A stretch of 64,000 nucleotides of DNA from FLUQ01 sp031551515 (GCA_031551515.1 JAVBNL010000032.1:1-64000), one strand, 5' to 3'. Shown: positions 24,026 to 34,834, counted from the first letter of the stretch. Numbers and translations: made by a program. The notes: generated by a model from the sequence alone, not told the origin.

Positions 24026-25624
24026 CTATTTGGTCACGTAAACGTCCGCGAAGTTGTCATAAATAGCGGCGGGAGACAGATGCACGTTCTGTACGCGCTT
24101 GTTGTAAACAAGCACCCGCAGGGCCGTCAGCACGGGAATGTCGGGCAGGTCCTTGCTGATAAGTTTTTGAATCTGCTGCCATTGATCCACGCGTTTGCCC
24201 AAGTCCGTTTCGCGGGCGGACGCTTCAAGCAGGGCGTCCACAGCCGGGTTGCTGTACCCGGAACCGTTTGAGAAGGGCACGCCCTTGATGAAGTTCTTAG
24301 ACCAGTACAACCGTTGGGCGCCGATGGTCGGGTCCGGGCCGGTGTTCATGCCGTTGTTGATGAAGTCAAAGTCCCTGTCGGTGTAAACGCGCTTTAAGTA
24401 GGCGGCCATATCCTGCGTGCGCACGGTCACGTCGATGCCGATTTTTTTCAGGGCCGGCTTGAGGTAGTTGCCGATGGCCACGTTGATTTCGCCGATGGGC
24501 AGGGGGTCATGCGTCACGCTGAAGCGGATGCCGTCCTTGCCTTTGGGAAAGCCCGCTTCATCAAGAAGCTTGTTGGCCTTTGCAATATCGAAGGGATATT
24601 TTTCAACATCAGGGGTGTAATAAGGCTTCAGCAGGGGAGAAAGGATACTGTTGGTCACCAGAGCGTAATTGCTGGCCAGGTTCTTTTTGATGAACTCTTT
24701 GTCAATGGCGTGGGCCACGGCCTGGCGGACTTTGGGGTTCTTGAAGTACTGGTTGGCGAGATTGAACTCGAGGCGGATGACGCCGGCGGTGATGCCGACG
24801 ATCCCTATCTCGTCTTTCGTCAGATGGGGCAATTTCAGCAGGCGGTCCGTGTCGCGCTGCGGAATGCCGCCGCTGGGCATAAGGTCGGCTTCGCCGGTTT
24901 CCAGAGCGACGGATACGCCCGCGGCGTCGGCAATGACTTTATAGACGATGCCGTTCAGATAGGGTTTGCCCTTGTCCCAATAATCCGGGAAGGCTTCCAG
25001 CACGATATGGCTGCCGGTCTTCCATTCTTTGAGACGGAAGGGGCCGGTGCCCACGGGGGTATTGTTGTTGGGGTGGGTGGGCACGTCACCGGTGGCGTAA
25101 ACGTGGGCGGGCACGATGGGCGACTCAAAGCCGCAAAGCGAGGTCAGAAGGTAGGGAATGGGGGTTGAAAGACGCAATACAGCGGTATGCGCATCCGGGG
25201 TATCCACTTTTTCCAGCGCGCTTAAAGAACCTTTGCCGCGCGGGTTGTATTGCTTAAGAGCCATGAGGGAAAAGGCGACGTCGGCAGAGGTGAAGTCTTT
25301 GCCGTCGTGCCATTTCACCCCTTTGCGCAGAATGAAAGTCATGGTCTTGCCGTCTTCGGACAATTTCCAGCTTGTGGCCAGGCTGGGTTTGGGGTTGCCG
25401 TTCTTGTCCATCACCACCAGGCTGTCGTGGATTTTTGTCGACACAATGATGGTCGGGTCGGCCACCGTGGCGAGAGCCACCAGGCCGTTGGGCTCCTTGT
25501 TCAGGGCAAAGGTGACCGTTCCGCCTTTGACGGGCTGGGGCGACGCCGCGTGGGCGGCAAAAGGCAGGCTGAGGGCTATGAGCGTCAGCGCTGCCAGACC
25601 GAGTTTATGAACCGTTGTCTTCAT
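24026..25624 (-). CDS. dppA: Peptide-type ABC transporter substrate-binding protein
   Basis: 532 residues, family 5 solute-binding protein. A signal peptide (MKTTVHKLGLAALTLIA...) is cleaved near AHAAS. Hallmarks include LRKGVKWHDGKDFTSADV near residue 100, VGTGPFRLKEW near residue 190 and DKEFIKKNL near residue 310. It binds dipeptides, oligopeptides or related compounds (opines, nickel chelates) in the periplasm. It is last in the operon dcyD-dppB-dppC-dppD-dppF-dppA, an unusual place because the binding protein often comes first. Confidence 0.9.
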   Translation of the reverse strand: MKTTVHKLGLAALTLIALSLPFAAHAASPQPVKGGTVTFALNKEPNGLVALATVADPTIIVSTKIHDSLVVMDKNGNPKPSLATSWKLSEDGKTMTFILRKGVKWHDGKDFTSADVAFSLMALKQYNPRGKGSLSALEKVDTPDAHTAVLRLSTPIPYLLTSLCGFESPIVPAHVYATGDVPTHPNNNTPVGTGPFRLKEWKTGSHIVLEAFPDYWDKGKPYLNGIVYKVIADAAGVSVALETGEADLMPSGGIPQRDTDRLLKLPHLTKDEIGIVGITAGVIRLEFNLANQYFKNPKVRQAVAHAIDKEFIKKNLASNYALVTNSILSPLLKPYYTPDVEKYPFDIAKANKLLDEAGFPKGKDGIRFSVTHDPLPIGEINVAIGNYLKPALKKIGIDVTVRTQDMAAYLKRVYTDRDFDFINNGMNTGPDPTIGAQRLYWSKNFIKGVPFSNGSGYSNPAVDALLEASARETDLGKRVDQWQQIQKLISKDLPDIPVLTALRVLVYNKRVQNVHLSPAAIYDNFADVYVTK

Positions 25625-25653
25625 GAGATCCTCCGGGTTGCAGGTGCCGTCCG

Positions 25654-26633
<980 letters not shown>

Positions 26634-26637
<4 letters not shown>

Positions 26638-27635
26638 GGCCGCTCCTCCGGGGAAATGGGAAAGGCATGGGCGAAACAGGCCACGGCATGATCAGGGGTG
26701 TCGGGCAGAAGAGCGGGACGTTCGCTGTCGCAGCGCTCCATGCGTTTTCCGCAGCGCGGGGCAAAGGGACAACCCTTGGGCAAATTGGCGAGAGAAGGCA
26801 CGTTGCCGGGTATTTCGTGCAGAGGGCCGGCCCGGAAGTTGGCGTTGCCCGCCACTTTGGGGGAAGCAAGCATAAGACCCCGCGTATACGGGTGCAAAGG
26901 GCGATTGAACAGCGCAGCGGCGGAGGCGGTTTCCACCAGGCAGCCCGCATACATGACGCCCACTCTGTCGGCGTTTTCAGCCACTACGCCCAAGTCGTGG
27001 GTGATCAGCAGCATGGCCATGCCCAGGCTGCTCTTGAGGTTGCGCAGCAACGCGAGCACCTGGGCCTGGATGGTAACGTCGAGGGCCGTTGTCGGTTCGT
27101 CGGCGATCAGCAGTTTCGGGCCGCAGGCCACGGCCATGGCTATCATCGCTCTTTGCCGCATGCCGCCGGAAAGCCGGTGCGGATATTCGTCGTAAATGGT
27201 GGCTGCATCGGTGATGCGCACGCTTTTCAGCAGATCCAGGCACTTTTCACGCCGTTCTTTGCGCGGCATGTCCGTATGCGCGGCCAGGGCTTCGTCTATT
27301 TGATCCCCTATGGTGAAGACCGGGTTGAGCGAGGTCATGGGTTCCTGAAAAATCATGGATATGCTGCGTCCTCTGATCCGGCGCATGCCCGGTTCGTCAA
27401 TGCCCACCAGCTCTTTTTCTTTAAAGCGAATGCTGCCGGAAACGGCCGTGGTCCGGGCGGGCAGAAGCCCCATCAGCGACATGGCGGTTACGGACTTGCC
27501 GCATCCGGATTCACCGACGAGGGCGAGCGTTTCGCCCGGCCTGACGCTGAAATGCATGTTGTCCACGGCGCGCAGCCGTCCTTGCCGGGTCGCGAAGTCG
27601 ATGCACAGTCCTTTGACGTCGAGCAAGTTGGTCAC
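26634..27635 (-). CDS. dppD: Peptide-type ABC transporter ATP-binding protein
   Basis: 333 residues. It has Walker A GESGCGKSV, signature LSGGMRQRAMIAMAV and Walker B LLIADEPTTALD, with GCPFAPRCGKRMERC near the C-terminus. The signature LSGGMRQR marks the DppD/OppD partner as against the FSGGQRQR type of OppF. It overlaps dppF by four bases and lies six bases from dppC. Confidence 0.9.
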
Positions 27636-27641
27636 AATATC

Positions 27642-28484
27642 TTACCGTGTCCGCAAGCGGGGGTTTAAAGCGTCATTCAGCGCATCTCCCACAAAATTGA
27701 TGGAGAGCAGGGTCAAAAGCAGCGCAAGGCCGGGGAACAAGGTCAGGTGCCAGGCGGTACGGATGACGGAACGCCCTTCGCCGATAATGGCGCCCCAGCT
27801 CATGACGTTGGGATCGCCAAGCCCCATGAAGGACAATGAGGCTTCGTTGAGTATCGCCGTGCCGACCATGATGGAGGCGGTAACAATGACAGGGGCCAGC
27901 GTGTTGGGCAGCACCTGGGTGAAAATGAGCCGCATGTCGCTCATGCCGATGCCTTCACCGGCGAGCACAAATTCTCTTTCACGCAGACTCATGCACTGGG
28001 CGCGTACCAGCCGGGCGATGGTCGGCCAGGAAACGAGGCCTATGGCCAGGGTGATGGTGAATACAGAGGGAGAGAGCAGTGCCACCAGGGTGAGCATGAA
28101 CATGAAACTGGGTATGGTCATGATGATTTCGGTAAGACGCATGAGAATATCGTCGACGCGGCCGCCGTAGAAGCCGGAAACTCCGCCGATGAGCATGCCG
28201 AGAAATACGGAAACCGCCGTGGCCACCAGGCCGATAATCAGCGACACGCGCGAGCCGTGCACAATGCTGGATACAAGATTGCGCCCCAGGATATCGCTGC
28301 CCAGGGGAGCGCCGGGGTCCTCGCCGGGCAGCAGAAGGGAACCGGTGACCATCTCGAAGGGGTCGCCGGGGCAGAGAATATCGGCGAAAAGAGCCGTCAG
28401 GACGATGCCGGACAGCACGCAAAAACCGAACACCCCGGCTTTGTTGCGGGCGAAGCGTTTACAGAAGGACTTGAATTCGCTCAT
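27642..28484 (-). CDS. dppC: Peptide-type ABC transporter permease
   Basis: 280 residues with an N-terminal cytoplasmic helix (SFCKRFARNKAGVFG), five further membrane helices and the EAA loop VLAGEGIGMSDMRLIFTQVLP near residues 175-195. Features GSRVSLIIGLVA and NEASLSFMGLG are typical of DppC/OppC. It forms the channel with DppB. Confidence 0.9.
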   Translation of the reverse strand: MSEFKSFCKRFARNKAGVFGFCVLSGIVLTALFADILCPGDPFEMVTGSLLLPGEDPGAPLGSDILGRNLVSSIVHGSRVSLIIGLVATAVSVFLGMLIGGVSGFYGGRVDDILMRLTEIIMTIPSFMFMLTLVALLSPSVFTITLAIGLVSWPTIARLVRAQCMSLREREFVLAGEGIGMSDMRLIFTQVLPNTLAPVIVTASIMVGTAILNEASLSFMGLGDPNVMSWGAIIGEGRSVIRTAWHLTLFPGLALLLTLLSINFVGDALNDALNPRLRTR

Positions 28485-28491
28485 GACTTCC

Positions 28492-29481
28492 TCAGCGCAT
28501 CTCTATGCGCGGGTCCAGCCAGGCATAGACGCAGTCGAGAAGCAGGTTGACGGCCACCACCAGCACGGAGCTGAGAGCCAGCACGCTGAGCACCAGGTTG
28601 AAATCCCGGTTGCCCACGGCCTCAAAAAGCAGTCTGCCCACGCCCGGCCAGCCGAAAACGGACTCGATGATAACCACGCCGCCAAGCAGCCCGGCGCACT
28701 GCATGCCCACCATGGTGACGATGGGCAGGAGCGAATTGCGCAGCACATGCCGAAATGCCACCCGCCGGGGCGACAGGCCCTTGGCCACGGCGGTGCGGAC
28801 GAAATCCATGGTGTATACCTCTAACATGGAGGCGCGCATAATGCGGGTGTATACGGCAAGATAGAAGGCCGCGTAAGTGGCGGTCGGGAGGATAAGATGC
28901 CTGCCTATATCCAGAACCCGCTCCCAGCCGCTGTATCCGGCACCTATGGTTTCAAAGCCGCTGCTCGGCAGCCAGCCCAGCTTGATGGAAAAAACAATGG
29001 TCAGCAAAAGGCCTGTCCAGAACACGGGTGTCGAATAAAAGAGCAAAGCGCCCAGAGACGCGACGTAATCAAGAGGAGAGTTGACGTTGCGGGCGGCGAT
29101 GAGGCCGAGCAGGATGCCGCCGCTGACGGAAACGGCCAGGCAGGCGACAAGAAGCAGCAAGGACGCGGGCAAGCGCTGCAGCAAGAGGTCGAGAACAGGC
29201 ATGTTGTAGATGTGGGAAAAACCAAGGTCCAGGGTGAGCAAGTTCGTAATATACTTGAAAAACTGGATGTACAATGGTTGATCCAGGCCGAAACGGTTGC
29301 GTATTTCGGCCATGAATTCGGGCGTGGCCGCCTGCGACTGACCGGCCAGAACGTCGGCAAGGTCTCCGGAAGCGGTTTGCAGAAGAAGAAAATTGAACAG
29401 CAGCACGCCAAAAATAGTTGGCAGCGCTTGAAAGAGGCGTCTGGCTATGTAGCGTTGCTTTGGAGACAGCCGTACCGGCAT
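28492..29481 (-). CDS. dppB: Peptide-type ABC transporter permease
   Basis: 329 residues from the ATG at 29481 (MPVRLSPKQ); a TTG eight codons earlier, with AAAGG upstream, would give 337. The first helix RLFQALPTIFGVLLFNFLLL, the EAA loop RTAVAKGLSPRRVAFRHVLRN (written here as a region near residues 225-245) and VVIESVFGWPGVG are typical of DppB/OppB. It follows dcyD directly, so transport and enzyme genes are one unit. Confidence 0.88.
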   Translation of the reverse strand: MPVRLSPKQRYIARRLFQALPTIFGVLLFNFLLLQTASGDLADVLAGQSQAATPEFMAEIRNRFGLDQPLYIQFFKYITNLLTLDLGFSHIYNMPVLDLLLQRLPASLLLLVACLAVSVSGGILLGLIAARNVNSPLDYVASLGALLFYSTPVFWTGLLLTIVFSIKLGWLPSSGFETIGAGYSGWERVLDIGRHLILPTATYAAFYLAVYTRIMRASMLEVYTMDFVRTAVAKGLSPRRVAFRHVLRNSLLPIVTMVGMQCAGLLGGVVIIESVFGWPGVGRLLFEAVGNRDFNLVLSVLALSSVLVVAVNLLLDCVYAWLDPRIEMR

Positions 29482-29507
29482 GACAGTATGCTCGCTTGCT
29501 TGCAATG

Positions 29508-30641
29508 TTAGGCGCCTTTCACGCTTTCATCATACGGCACGGTGTATTGATTGCCTCCGTCTGTCAATTGATGCGCGTATGCGTAAAGAGCGGGCTGCCC
29601 CCCGGAGTGCAGAAACACCACGTTCTGGTCTGGCGTGAACAGTCCTTTGCGTACACCGGCTATCAGCGCCGCCATGGTTTTGCCTGTATAGATGGGGTCC
29701 AGCATAAGCCCTTCGGAACGCGCCGCCAATTTCAAAGCCCGGACCATGCCGTCGTAAGGCTGGGCATATCCCGGCCCAGCAAAATCCAGAGTCAGTTCAA
29801 GCTGCGTTTCCCAGGACTGGGGCAATCTCTCCAGTGTATCGTTGGAACAAAAAGCCTGCGGGGGAAAAGAAAAACCCAGCATGGCCGCCGCTTCCTGGCT
29901 ATGAGCGATAAGGCGTCCTTTTGCCGGGCCCTGGTCGGTGGCGGCGCCCAGCACATCCACAGCCAGCACCCTGAGCGGTTTTTTCCCGTCGCGGCAGGCA
30001 TGCAGCCCGGTGAAAATGCCGGCGCAGGTGCCGGCGCTGCCCACGGTGACGACGACCCAATCCGGCGTGATGTTTTTTTCCGCAGCCTGGGCGAGAATTT
30101 CTTCGCCGCAGAGCATGGATCCAATTACCCCTTCTTTGGTAGACGCGCCCACAGGGATCACATGGGGCGTGCGTCCTTCGGCCCGTAAATTTTCGGACAG
30201 GGTTTCCATAGCCTTGGCGCGGTCATCGTCGGCTTCGACGAAATGGATATGGGCGCCGAAAAGGCGGCAGGCCAGAATGTTCCCCGTATATTCATATTCA
30301 GGGGAAAGGGGTATCTTTCCGCGTCGCAACAGCAGGTGGCACTCCATGCCCAGGCGGGCGGCGGCCGCAGCGGTCTGCCGGGTCTGGTTCGACTGGATGC
30401 CACCCGTATTGATGACCGTATCCGCTCCGAGAGATTTGGCGAGCGCCAGAACAAACTCGAGCTTGCGTATTTTATTGCCCCCGCCGCCCAGCGCGACAAG
30501 GTCTTCGTGTTTGACCCACAGCTTCGGGCAGCATTCTGGACCGCCGAGAGCGGCGCGCAAGCCGTCCATGGGAACAAAGGGGGTGGGCCACTCGTGCAGG
30601 CGAACACGGGGGAAGAGGGTGGCGAGAGCGCTGGGTTTCAT
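29508..30641 (-). CDS. D-cysteine desulfhydrase / L-cysteate sulfo-lyase-like PLP enzyme
   Basis: 377 residues, fold-type II PLP enzyme of the ACC deaminase/D-cysteine desulfhydrase family. The PLP lysine is Lys57 in GGGGNKIRKLE; QSNQTRQTAAAAARLGMEC binds substrate and VGSAGTCAGIFTGL the phosphate. DcyD releases H2S, pyruvate and ammonia from D-cysteine; the close relative CuyA releases sulfite from L-cysteate. I cannot separate these by eye, and for a sulfite- or sulfate-reducing host both make sense. It is first in the dpp operon and divergent from a LysR gene. AAGGTGA lies before the ATG. Confidence 0.8.
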   Translation of the reverse strand: MKPSALATLFPRVRLHEWPTPFVPMDGLRAALGGPECCPKLWVKHEDLVALGGGGNKIRKLEFVLALAKSLGADTVINTGGIQSNQTRQTAAAAARLGMECHLLLRRGKIPLSPEYEYTGNILACRLFGAHIHFVEADDDRAKAMETLSENLRAEGRTPHVIPVGASTKEGVIGSMLCGEEILAQAAEKNITPDWVVVTVGSAGTCAGIFTGLHACRDGKKPLRVLAVDVLGAATDQGPAKGRLIAHSQEAAAMLGFSFPPQAFCSNDTLERLPQSWETQLELTLDFAGPGYAQPYDGMVRALKLAARSEGLMLDPIYTGKTMAALIAGVRKGLFTPDQNVVFLHSGGQPALYAYAHQLTDGGNQYTVPYDESVKGA

Positions 30642-30660
30642 AGTGTCACCTTAGAAGAAT

Positions 30661-30749
30661 GTGCATAACAACGACGATGCACCATACAAAAAATTGTCAT
30701 GTCATTTCTAATGAAAATTGAGTATGGGGATTATGCGGAAAATGCATAA
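30661..30749. promoter_or_regulatory. LysR-type operator region between dcyD and lysR
   Basis: Two inverted repeats sharing a GCAT core: GTGCAT-N9-ATGCAC at 30661-30681 near the dcyD start, and TTATGC-N7-GCATAA at 30731-30749 near the regulator start. Such paired ATnnnnAT-type sites are normal for LysR regulators that control a divergent target. Confidence 0.6.
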
Positions 30750-30763
30750 CCCAGAGAGATGGA

Positions 30764-31657
30764 ATGGATATACAGCAATTGGAACATTTTTGCGCCATTG
30801 TGGAGCAAAAGAACTTCACTCGCGCAGCCGGCCTCGCGCATCTGAGCCAGCCCGCACTCAGCCGTCAGATGCAAGGGCTGGAGGCGGAACTGGGCTGTGT
30901 TCTTTTTGACCGTTCCGTGAGGTCCACGGTCGTTCTGACACGGGAAGGGGAGCTGTTTCTTCAGTTTGCCAAGGCGGCGCTGGGACAGAGGCAGGACCTG
31001 CACAACTCACTGATGGACATGAAGACGCAGCGCAAGGGGCGGGTGCGCATAACCTGCCCCGAGACCCTGGCCCATGTGGTGCTGCCGCCGTATATTCAAC
31101 GCTATTCAGGGGACAACCCCAACGTGGATGTGCGGGTTCTGACGATAAACCCCGGCGAGGCTCTGGAAATGCTGCAATGCGGTGAGGTGGATATGGCGGT
31201 GGTCATGCGCAGCATGGCCCGTTCCGGCATGGAGATTTACCACTGGCGGGAAGGGCAGTATATGCTGATGGTCTGCAAGGGGCACCCGCTGGCCAAGGAG
31301 CAGCCGGTGGCGCTTGAGCAACTGGCGCGCTACCGCATGATTTTGCCGCACCCCAAAAGCCGTATCTCTTCACGCTATAAGTTCGACGTGAAAATGGCCG
31401 AACGAGGTCTTACGCCGGAAATATGCCTGGAATCGGACGCCGTGCCGCTTCGGGGCGAGTATGCGCGCATCGGATTCGGCGTCTGTTTTCTGCTGGCGGT
31501 GGAGGAAACGCGCGGCCTGTACCCCGGCGAGGTCGAGTTTTTGGGCATGGATCATATTTTTCCGCCGGAAGACGTTGTGATCTGTACCCGCGAACGGAGA
31601 CTGCTTTCAGAACCCGCTGAAGCTTTGCTGAAAGTGCTGCTGGCGAAGAAAAACTGA
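30764..31657 (+). CDS. LysR-family transcriptional regulator
   Basis: 297 residues. The N-terminal winged helix-turn-helix (residues 1-60; NFTRAAGLAHLSQPALSRQM) is classical, followed by a substrate-binding domain of two lobes. Divergent from dcyD-dpp with inverted repeats in the gap, it most likely regulates that operon and itself (inference). The effector may be a sulfur amino acid, a peptide or cysteate. The family is clear, the exact orthologue unknown. Confidence 0.9.
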   Translation: MDIQQLEHFCAIVEQKNFTRAAGLAHLSQPALSRQMQGLEAELGCVLFDRSVRSTVVLTREGELFLQFAKAALGQRQDLHNSLMDMKTQRKGRVRITCPETLAHVVLPPYIQRYSGDNPNVDVRVLTINPGEALEMLQCGEVDMAVVMRSMARSGMEIYHWREGQYMLMVCKGHPLAKEQPVALEQLARYRMILPHPKSRISSRYKFDVKMAERGLTPEICLESDAVPLRGEYARIGFGVCFLLAVEETRGLYPGEVEFLGMDHIFPPEDVVICTRERRLLSEPAEALLKVLLAKKN

Positions 31658-31677
31658 GGGCGGCATCGCTGCCGCCC
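31658..31677 (-). terminator. Terminator between lysR and carboxynorspermidine synthase gene
   Basis: 8-bp perfect stem GGGCGGCA/TGCCGCCC (31658-31665 with 31670-31677) and a TCGC tetraloop in the gap between convergent genes. On the minus strand TCAGTTTTTC follows, so it mainly serves the minus-strand polyamine operon. Confidence 0.7.
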
Positions 31678-31686
31678 CCATTCCGG

Positions 31687-32868
31687 TTACTCTTCGGTGA
31701 TGATTTCCTGCCAGGGCAGGCCGTGTTTGTTCATGCGGGCCATGAACGGGTCGGGGTCGAGCTGCTCCATGTTGAAAACGCCCTTGCCGCGCCACTCGCC
31801 GGTAAGCATAAGCAGGCCGCCGATCATGGCCGGAACCCCGGTGGTATAGGAAATGGCCTGTGATTTCACTTCCTTGTAGCACTCTTCGTGGTCACAGATG
31901 TTGTAGACAAAACAGGTTTTGGCCTTGCCGTTTTTGACGCCCTTCATCAGGCAGCCGATGCAGGTTTTGCCTTTGGTCAAAGGGCCCAGCGACGCCGGGT
32001 CGGGCAACAGCGCTTTCAAAAACTGGATGGGCACGATTTCGCGGCCCTGATACATGACCGGGTCGATGCCCGTCATGCCCACGTTGCCCAGCACTTTCAG
32101 GTGCATCAGGTAAGTGTCGGAGAAGGTCATCCAGAAACGGGCACGCTTGATGCCTTTCAGGTTTCTGACCAGCGATTCCAGCTCTTCGTGATAGAGCAGG
32201 TAGCATTTCTTGGGGCCAACCCCGGGAAAATCATACATCATGGACCAGGACAAGGGGTCGGTTTCGACCCATTCGCCGCGCTCCCAGTAGCGGCCGCGCG
32301 CGGTAACCTCGCGGATGTTGATTTCCGGGTTGAAGTTGGTGGCGAAGGGCTTTCCGTGGTCGCCGGCGTTGCAGTCCAGAATATCCAGCTGGTGAATTTC
32401 GTCGAAATGATGTTTTTGGGCATGGGCGCAGAACACGTTGGTGGCGCCGGGGTCAAAGCCGGAGCCAAGCAGGGCCATGATGCCCTTTTCCTTGAAACGG
32501 TCCTGGTATGCCCACTGCCAGTTGTATTCGAACTTGGCCGTGTCCAGCGGTTCATAGTTGGCGGTATCAAGATAGTCGACGCCGGTTTCAAGGCAGGCAT
32601 CCATAATGTGCAGATCCTGATAGGGCAAGGCCACGTTGAGGACCAGATCCGGTTTGTACGAGCGGATAAGCTGCACCAGTTCCGGCACGTTGTCGGCATC
32701 CACCTGGGCTGTCTGGATGGGGCGCGGCAGGTCTTTGGCGATGGCGTCGCATTTTGACTTGGTGCGGCTGGCCAACATGATCTGGCCGAACACTTCGGGA
32801 ACCTGTGCGCACTTGTGGGCCACAACCTGACCCACGCCGCCCGCGCCGATGATGAGCACTTTTTTCAT
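31687..32868 (-). CDS. Carboxynorspermidine synthase (saccharopine dehydrogenase family)
   Basis: 393 residues. An N-terminal Rossmann fold with IIGAGGVGQVVAHKC binds NAD(P)H; the middle contains the catalytic domain with GSGFDPGATNVFCAHA and a GVPAMIGG segment. Start ATG at 32868 with GGAG upstream; an earlier in-frame codon adds 27 residues not found in the family. In Vibrio and many anaerobes this enzyme condenses aspartate semialdehyde with putrescine or diaminopropane to carboxyspermidine or carboxynorspermidine. It lies 40 bases behind speA, so the route is arginine to agmatine to putrescine to carboxyspermidine. The matching decarboxylase (NspC) is not in the window. Confidence 0.88.
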   Translation of the reverse strand: MKKVLIIGAGGVGQVVAHKCAQVPEVFGQIMLASRTKSKCDAIAKDLPRPIQTAQVDADNVPELVQLIRSYKPDLVLNVALPYQDLHIMDACLETGVDYLDTANYEPLDTAKFEYNWQWAYQDRFKEKGIMALLGSGFDPGATNVFCAHAQKHHFDEIHQLDILDCNAGDHGKPFATNFNPEINIREVTARGRYWERGEWVETDPLSWSMMYDFPGVGPKKCYLLYHEELESLVRNLKGIKRARFWMTFSDTYLMHLKVLGNVGMTGIDPVMYQGREIVPIQFLKALLPDPASLGPLTKGKTCIGCLMKGVKNGKAKTCFVYNICDHEECYKEVKSQAISYTTGVPAMIGGLLMLTGEWRGKGVFNMEQLDPDPFMARMNKHGLPWQEIITEE

Positions 32869-32908
32869 TATTTCTTCTCCTTCTTGGGGGCGGCGATAGC
32901 CGACAGAA

Positions 32909-34834
32909 TCATCGTTCGAAATAGGTGTACCCGCGCAAGCCGTCTTCAAACGCCTGCATGATGCGGAAACGGTCGGTCGGAGAGATGCGGCCCGCCCTCA
33001 CGGCATTTTCGGCCAGCTGGCGGATGTCTTCAAGGATGCGGCGGGGGTCGTACTCGACGTATGAGAGTATATCCGCCACGGAGTCGCCCCGCAGCTCGCG
33101 CACGAATTCAAAGGTGCCGTCTTCGTTGACGCGGACGGAAACAACGTTGGTATCGCCCAGCAGGTTGTGCAAATCGCCCAGGGTTTCCTGGTATGCGCCG
33201 ACAAGGAAGACGCCCAGATAGTATTCTTCGCCGTCTTTCAGGTCGTGCAGGTCAAGAGTATTCTTGACCCCTTGCGGCGCGATGAAGTGGTCTATTTTGC
33301 CGTCGCTGTCGCAGGTTATGTCTGAAAGGATGGCTTGGCGCGTGGGCGATTCCGTCAGCCTGTGCACGGGCATGACGGGAAAAAGCTGGCCGATGGCCCA
33401 AGAGTCGGGCAGCGACTGAAACACGCTGAAGTTGCCGTAATAGATGTCGGCCAACGCGGAATCGATGGCGGCCAGGTCTTTGGGCGGCTGTTGCAGCTTG
33501 GTTTTCTCCAGGGCAATGCGCTTGATGATGGTCCAGAAAAAGCGCTCGCCCACGGTGCGTTCGCGCAGGGTAAGCTTGCCGTGCAGAAACTGTTGGCGCA
33601 CTTCGTCGCGGTAATAGAGGGCGTCGTTGTAGCATTCCTGCAAGTTGCGCACGGAAAGAGACTTGTACACGTCGCGCAGGTTGAGCAGCGGTTCGGAACT
33701 GTCGGGGTCCAGTTCGGGCAATTCGGCGGTGTCGCCGTACTCAATGCGGCTGACATCAAGAATGTTGAACAGCAGCACGGAATAATAGGCCACGGTGGCC
33801 CGGCCCGATTCGGTGATGATGTGCGGGTGGGGGATTTCGCATTCATCAAGAATGGTCATCACCGCCTCAAGCACGTCAGAGCAGTATTCGTCCAGACCGT
33901 AGTTGCGGCTGGAAACGTAGTTGGTGCGTGAGCCGTCGTAGTCCACCGCCAGGCCCCCGCCAAGGTCCAGATATCCCATGGCGGCCCCTTCGGCCACCAG
34001 GCCCGCGTAAATGCGCGACGCTTCCATTGAGGCGGCGCGTATGTCGCGGATGTTGGGCACCTGAGAGCCGAGGTGGTAGTGCAGCAGGCGGAAGCAGTCG
34101 AGCATGTCCAGATCGCGCAGGGTGTCGACCACATCCACGATCTGGGCGGCGGTGAGGCCGAAGGTGGAGCGTTCGCCCCCGGAGTCGGTCCAGTGCCCGC
34201 CGGCTTTGGATGAAAGCTTGGCCCGCACGCCCAGCAGGGGACGCACGTCGAGCAGTTTGGAACGTTCCAGAATCAGTTCCAACTCGCTGGGCATTTCAAT
34301 GACGAAGAAGCACTTGAACCCCATGCGCATGGCGTGCAGGCCGAGGTCGATGAACTCTTCGTCTTTGTAACCGTTGCAGACAAGGCAGGCTTCCTGGTCG
34401 CGCAGCAGGGAAACGGCGGCCAAAAGTTCCGCCTTGCTGCCCACTTCCAGGCCGTGATGATACTTGGTGCCGGCCCGGGTGATGGCCTCGACCACTTGTT
34501 GCTGCTGGTTGACCTTGATCGGAAAGATGCCGCGGTATTCGCCCTTATAGCCAAGCGTTTTGATGGCTTTGCGGAACGAGTTGTGCAGCAGGGAAAGCTG
34601 GGAATCAAGAATGTTTTCGATGCGTAAGAGAACGGGCATATCCAGGCCGCGTTCGCGCAGGCCCTGGATTATGTCGATTATGCTGACGTTGGCCGGTTTT
34701 CCCGGTCCGTAAGGATGGACGACGACGTTGCCGTCGGCGGAAATGTCGAAATAACCGGCGCTCCAGTTGCGGATGCCGTACAGATCGGCGGAGTCTTCAA
34801 TGCTCCACCGTTGCAGAGCGGGTGTTTTTGCCAA
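32909..34834 (-). CDS. speA: Biosynthetic arginine decarboxylase
   Basis: 641 residues, PLP fold-type III. The PLP lysine lies in FPIKVNQQQQ near residue 95; DLGGGLAVDYDGS, YHLGSQVPNI and ESGRA are further conserved blocks. It converts arginine to agmatine and CO2. I start at TTG 34834 (translating as MAKTPALQRWSIEDS) because the family begins there, the length is then normal, and GAGG lies eight bases before it; the longer frame adds 28 residues with no ribosome site. A leader of about 145 bases carries an inverted repeat near its 5' end. Confidence 0.9.
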   Translation of the reverse strand: MAKTPALQRWSIEDSADLYGIRNWSAGYFDISADGNVVVHPYGPGKPANVSIIDIIQGLRERGLDMPVLLRIENILDSQLSLLHNSFRKAIKTLGYKGEYRGIFPIKVNQQQQVVEAITRAGTKYHHGLEVGSKAELLAAVSLLRDQEACLVCNGYKDEEFIDLGLHAMRMGFKCFFVIEMPSELELILERSKLLDVRPLLGVRAKLSSKAGGHWTDSGGERSTFGLTAAQIVDVVDTLRDLDMLDCFRLLHYHLGSQVPNIRDIRAASMEASRIYAGLVAEGAAMGYLDLGGGLAVDYDGSRTNYVSSRNYGLDEYCSDVLEAVMTILDECEIPHPHIITESGRATVAYYSVLLFNILDVSRIEYGDTAELPELDPDSSEPLLNLRDVYKSLSVRNLQECYNDALYYRDEVRQQFLHGKLTLRERTVGERFFWTIIKRIALEKTKLQQPPKDLAAIDSALADIYYGNFSVFQSLPDSWAIGQLFPVMPVHRLTESPTRQAILSDITCDSDGKIDHFIAPQGVKNTLDLHDLKDGEEYYLGVFLVGAYQETLGDLHNLLGDTNVVSVRVNEDGTFEFVRELRGDSVADILSYVEYDPRRILEDIRQLAENAVRAGRISPTDRFRIMQAFEDGLRGYTYFER

